A stretch of 64,000 nt of DNA from an uncultured Muribaculaceae bacterium (GTDB taxonomy: Bacteria > Bacteroidota > Bacteroidia > Bacteroidales > Muribaculaceae): the NCBI GenBank assembly GCA_934675575.1, contig CAKUQQ010000001.1, positions 248,001 to 312,000 of the forward strand, read 5' to 3'. The notes beneath the pieces are model-generated. The model searched no databases and was not told the origin of the DNA. It saw only the letters and a list, made by a program, of their open reading frames with translations. Both the position numbers and the translations under genes were made by a program. Below, one piece after another: positions 63,066 through 64,000 of the stretch; within the stretch, counting starts at the first letter, position 1; every line of letters starts with the position of its first letter.

Positions 63066-64000
63066 ATGAGAGTCTTGATAGTCAACCGCAGCGATATGCT
63101 CGGAGGGGCGGCAATAGCGTCGCACCGGCTTATGCGGGCCTTGCGCCGGCAAGGCGTAGATGCACGCATGTTGGTAATTGACCGCCGCGACATCGACCCC
63201 TACGCCCAAGCTATGGGCAACGAATTTAAGAACAAATGGAATTTTCTTGCCGAAAGGCTTGGCATATATATGCACAATGGCTTCAACCGCGAGACTCTGT
63301 TTAAGATTGACACTGCCACACGCGGCTATGATTTGTGCAAACACCCCTGGATAGCTGAGACCGACATCGTGGTGCTCAACTGGATTAATCAAGGCACGCT
63401 ATCGCTCAACACGGTGTGGGACCTTGCCGACATGGGCAAGCACATAGTGTGGACCATGCACGACATGTGGAACTGCACTGGTGTGTGCCACCATGCCTAT
63501 GATTGCCGTAAATATGAGCAAACATGCATGGCGTGTCCGTTGCTTGGCACAAAAGGCAACGACTTGTCAACACGCACCCAGAAGCGCAAGAAAAAGCTAT
63601 ATGCCAATGTGCCCATAAGTTTCGTTGCTGTGAGTAATTGGCTTGCCGATTGCTGCCGTCGCAGTTCGCTTATGGCTGGCAGCAATTTGCAGGTGATAGC
63701 TAATCCGTTTCCCACTGATGATTACGGCTTTGACCGCTATCGCGATGAGGAGCTTGACATTCCTGCCGACAAAACTGTGGTGGCAATGGGGGCTGCGAGG
63801 CTCGACGACCCCGTTAAGGGCTTTGACCGCTTCATTGCAATGACCCATTACATAGCCGACAGCAAGCCGGCACTTGCTTCAAAGCTTCATTTCATGCTCT
63901 ATGGTGGCATAAAAGACGAGTCGCTGCTCGAGGATATAGCTTTGCCGTTCACCTATCTGGGCTTTGTTGACAGCTATGAGGTGAACAACGTGTATCGTCA
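63066..64000 (+). CDS. glycosyltransferase, family 4-like (3' end beyond window)
   Basis: Starts at 63066 and remains open to the edge of the window (311 codons). MRVLIVNRSDMLGGAAIASH and RLMRALRRQGVDA are the GT-B acceptor-side opening of GT4-type enzymes. A Cys-rich segment (CTGVCHHAYDCRKYEQTC then CMACP) is typical of a subset found in capsule and exopolysaccharide loci. The C-terminal donor domain begins at VVAMGAARLDDPVKGFDRFI, where the KG-x-D is characteristic. Gene context to the right is outside the window. Confidence 0.9.
   Translation, partial: MRVLIVNRSDMLGGAAIASHRLMRALRRQGVDARMLVIDRRDIDPYAQAMGNEFKNKWNFLAERLGIYMHNGFNRETLFKIDTATRGYDLCKHPWIAETDIVVLNWINQGTLSLNTVWDLADMGKHIVWTMHDMWNCTGVCHHAYDCRKYEQTCMACPLLGTKGNDLSTRTQKRKKKLYANVPISFVAVSNWLADCCRRSSLMAGSNLQVIANPFPTDDYGFDRYRDEELDIPADKTVVAMGAARLDDPVKGFDRFIAMTHYIADSKPALASKLHFMLYGGIKDESLLEDIALPFTYLGFVDSYEVNNVYR

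Overview
The window is a 64-kb stretch of a Bacteroidales chromosome, most probably from a gut lineage such as Muribaculaceae or a close relative (inference). The reasons are the Bacteroidetes-type promoters (TTTG, about 20 nt, TAnnTTTG) before many genes, a succinylornithine-type carbamoyltransferase, the Bacteroidetes families DUF4271, DUF4254 and DUF4294, DUF2723 glycosyltransferase-like and SusC-like outer-membrane proteins, and three secreted proteins ending in a type IX secretion (T9SS)-like C-terminal domain. I see no rRNA, tRNA, CRISPR array or insertion sequence.

Layout. 0-17 kb is housekeeping: a ZIP metal transporter with metG, the arginine enzyme argF', a DUF4294 gene with a Fur-family regulator, queG with a polysaccharide deacetylase, a large DUF2723 membrane protein behind a duplicated intergenic repeat, a small repeat protein, a peptide transporter, a small 3D-domain protein, and a PerR-like regulator with a reverse rubrerythrin. 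17-33 kb is dominated by two giant secreted proteins of 2078 and 2017 residues, separated by gap (GAPDH), mscL and a lipoprotein. The first giant protein lies behind a cobalamin riboswitch and ends in a DUF4465 domain, which points to surface capture of vitamin B12. 33-47.5 kb holds tatD, yidD, rnpA, hemD, DUF4271, a LOG-family protein, a coiled-coil protein, a receiver plus PEP-binding protein, a leucine-rich-repeat secreted protein, topA and proA.

47.6-57.2 kb is an accessory island lying between proA and proB, which are usually neighbours in this group. It contains an operon of an ECF sigma factor fused to an outer-membrane beta-barrel, a radical SAM/SPASM protein and a Gfo/Idh/MocA oxidoreductase, followed by a SusC-like outer-membrane protein. 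That protein's promoter carries a 12-nt homopolymeric G tract, so its expression is probably phase variable. Part of this block has been duplicated next to proA. The copy is decaying: a tail of the outer-membrane gene, a broken oxidoreductase and a truncated DUF3800 gene remain. Two unrelated DUF4143-type ATPase genes, one intact and one broken, sit between outer-membrane and oxidoreductase sequences.

57.2-64 kb has proB, a DUF4254/glycosyltransferase-9/epimerase operon, aroK, a viroplasmin-type RNase H, an unknown protein and the start of a glycosyltransferase gene that runs off the window.

Two regions deserve attention as possible undescribed systems: the riboswitch-controlled DUF4465 giant protein, and the sigma/beta-barrel fusion operon with its phase-variable neighbour and decaying duplicate.
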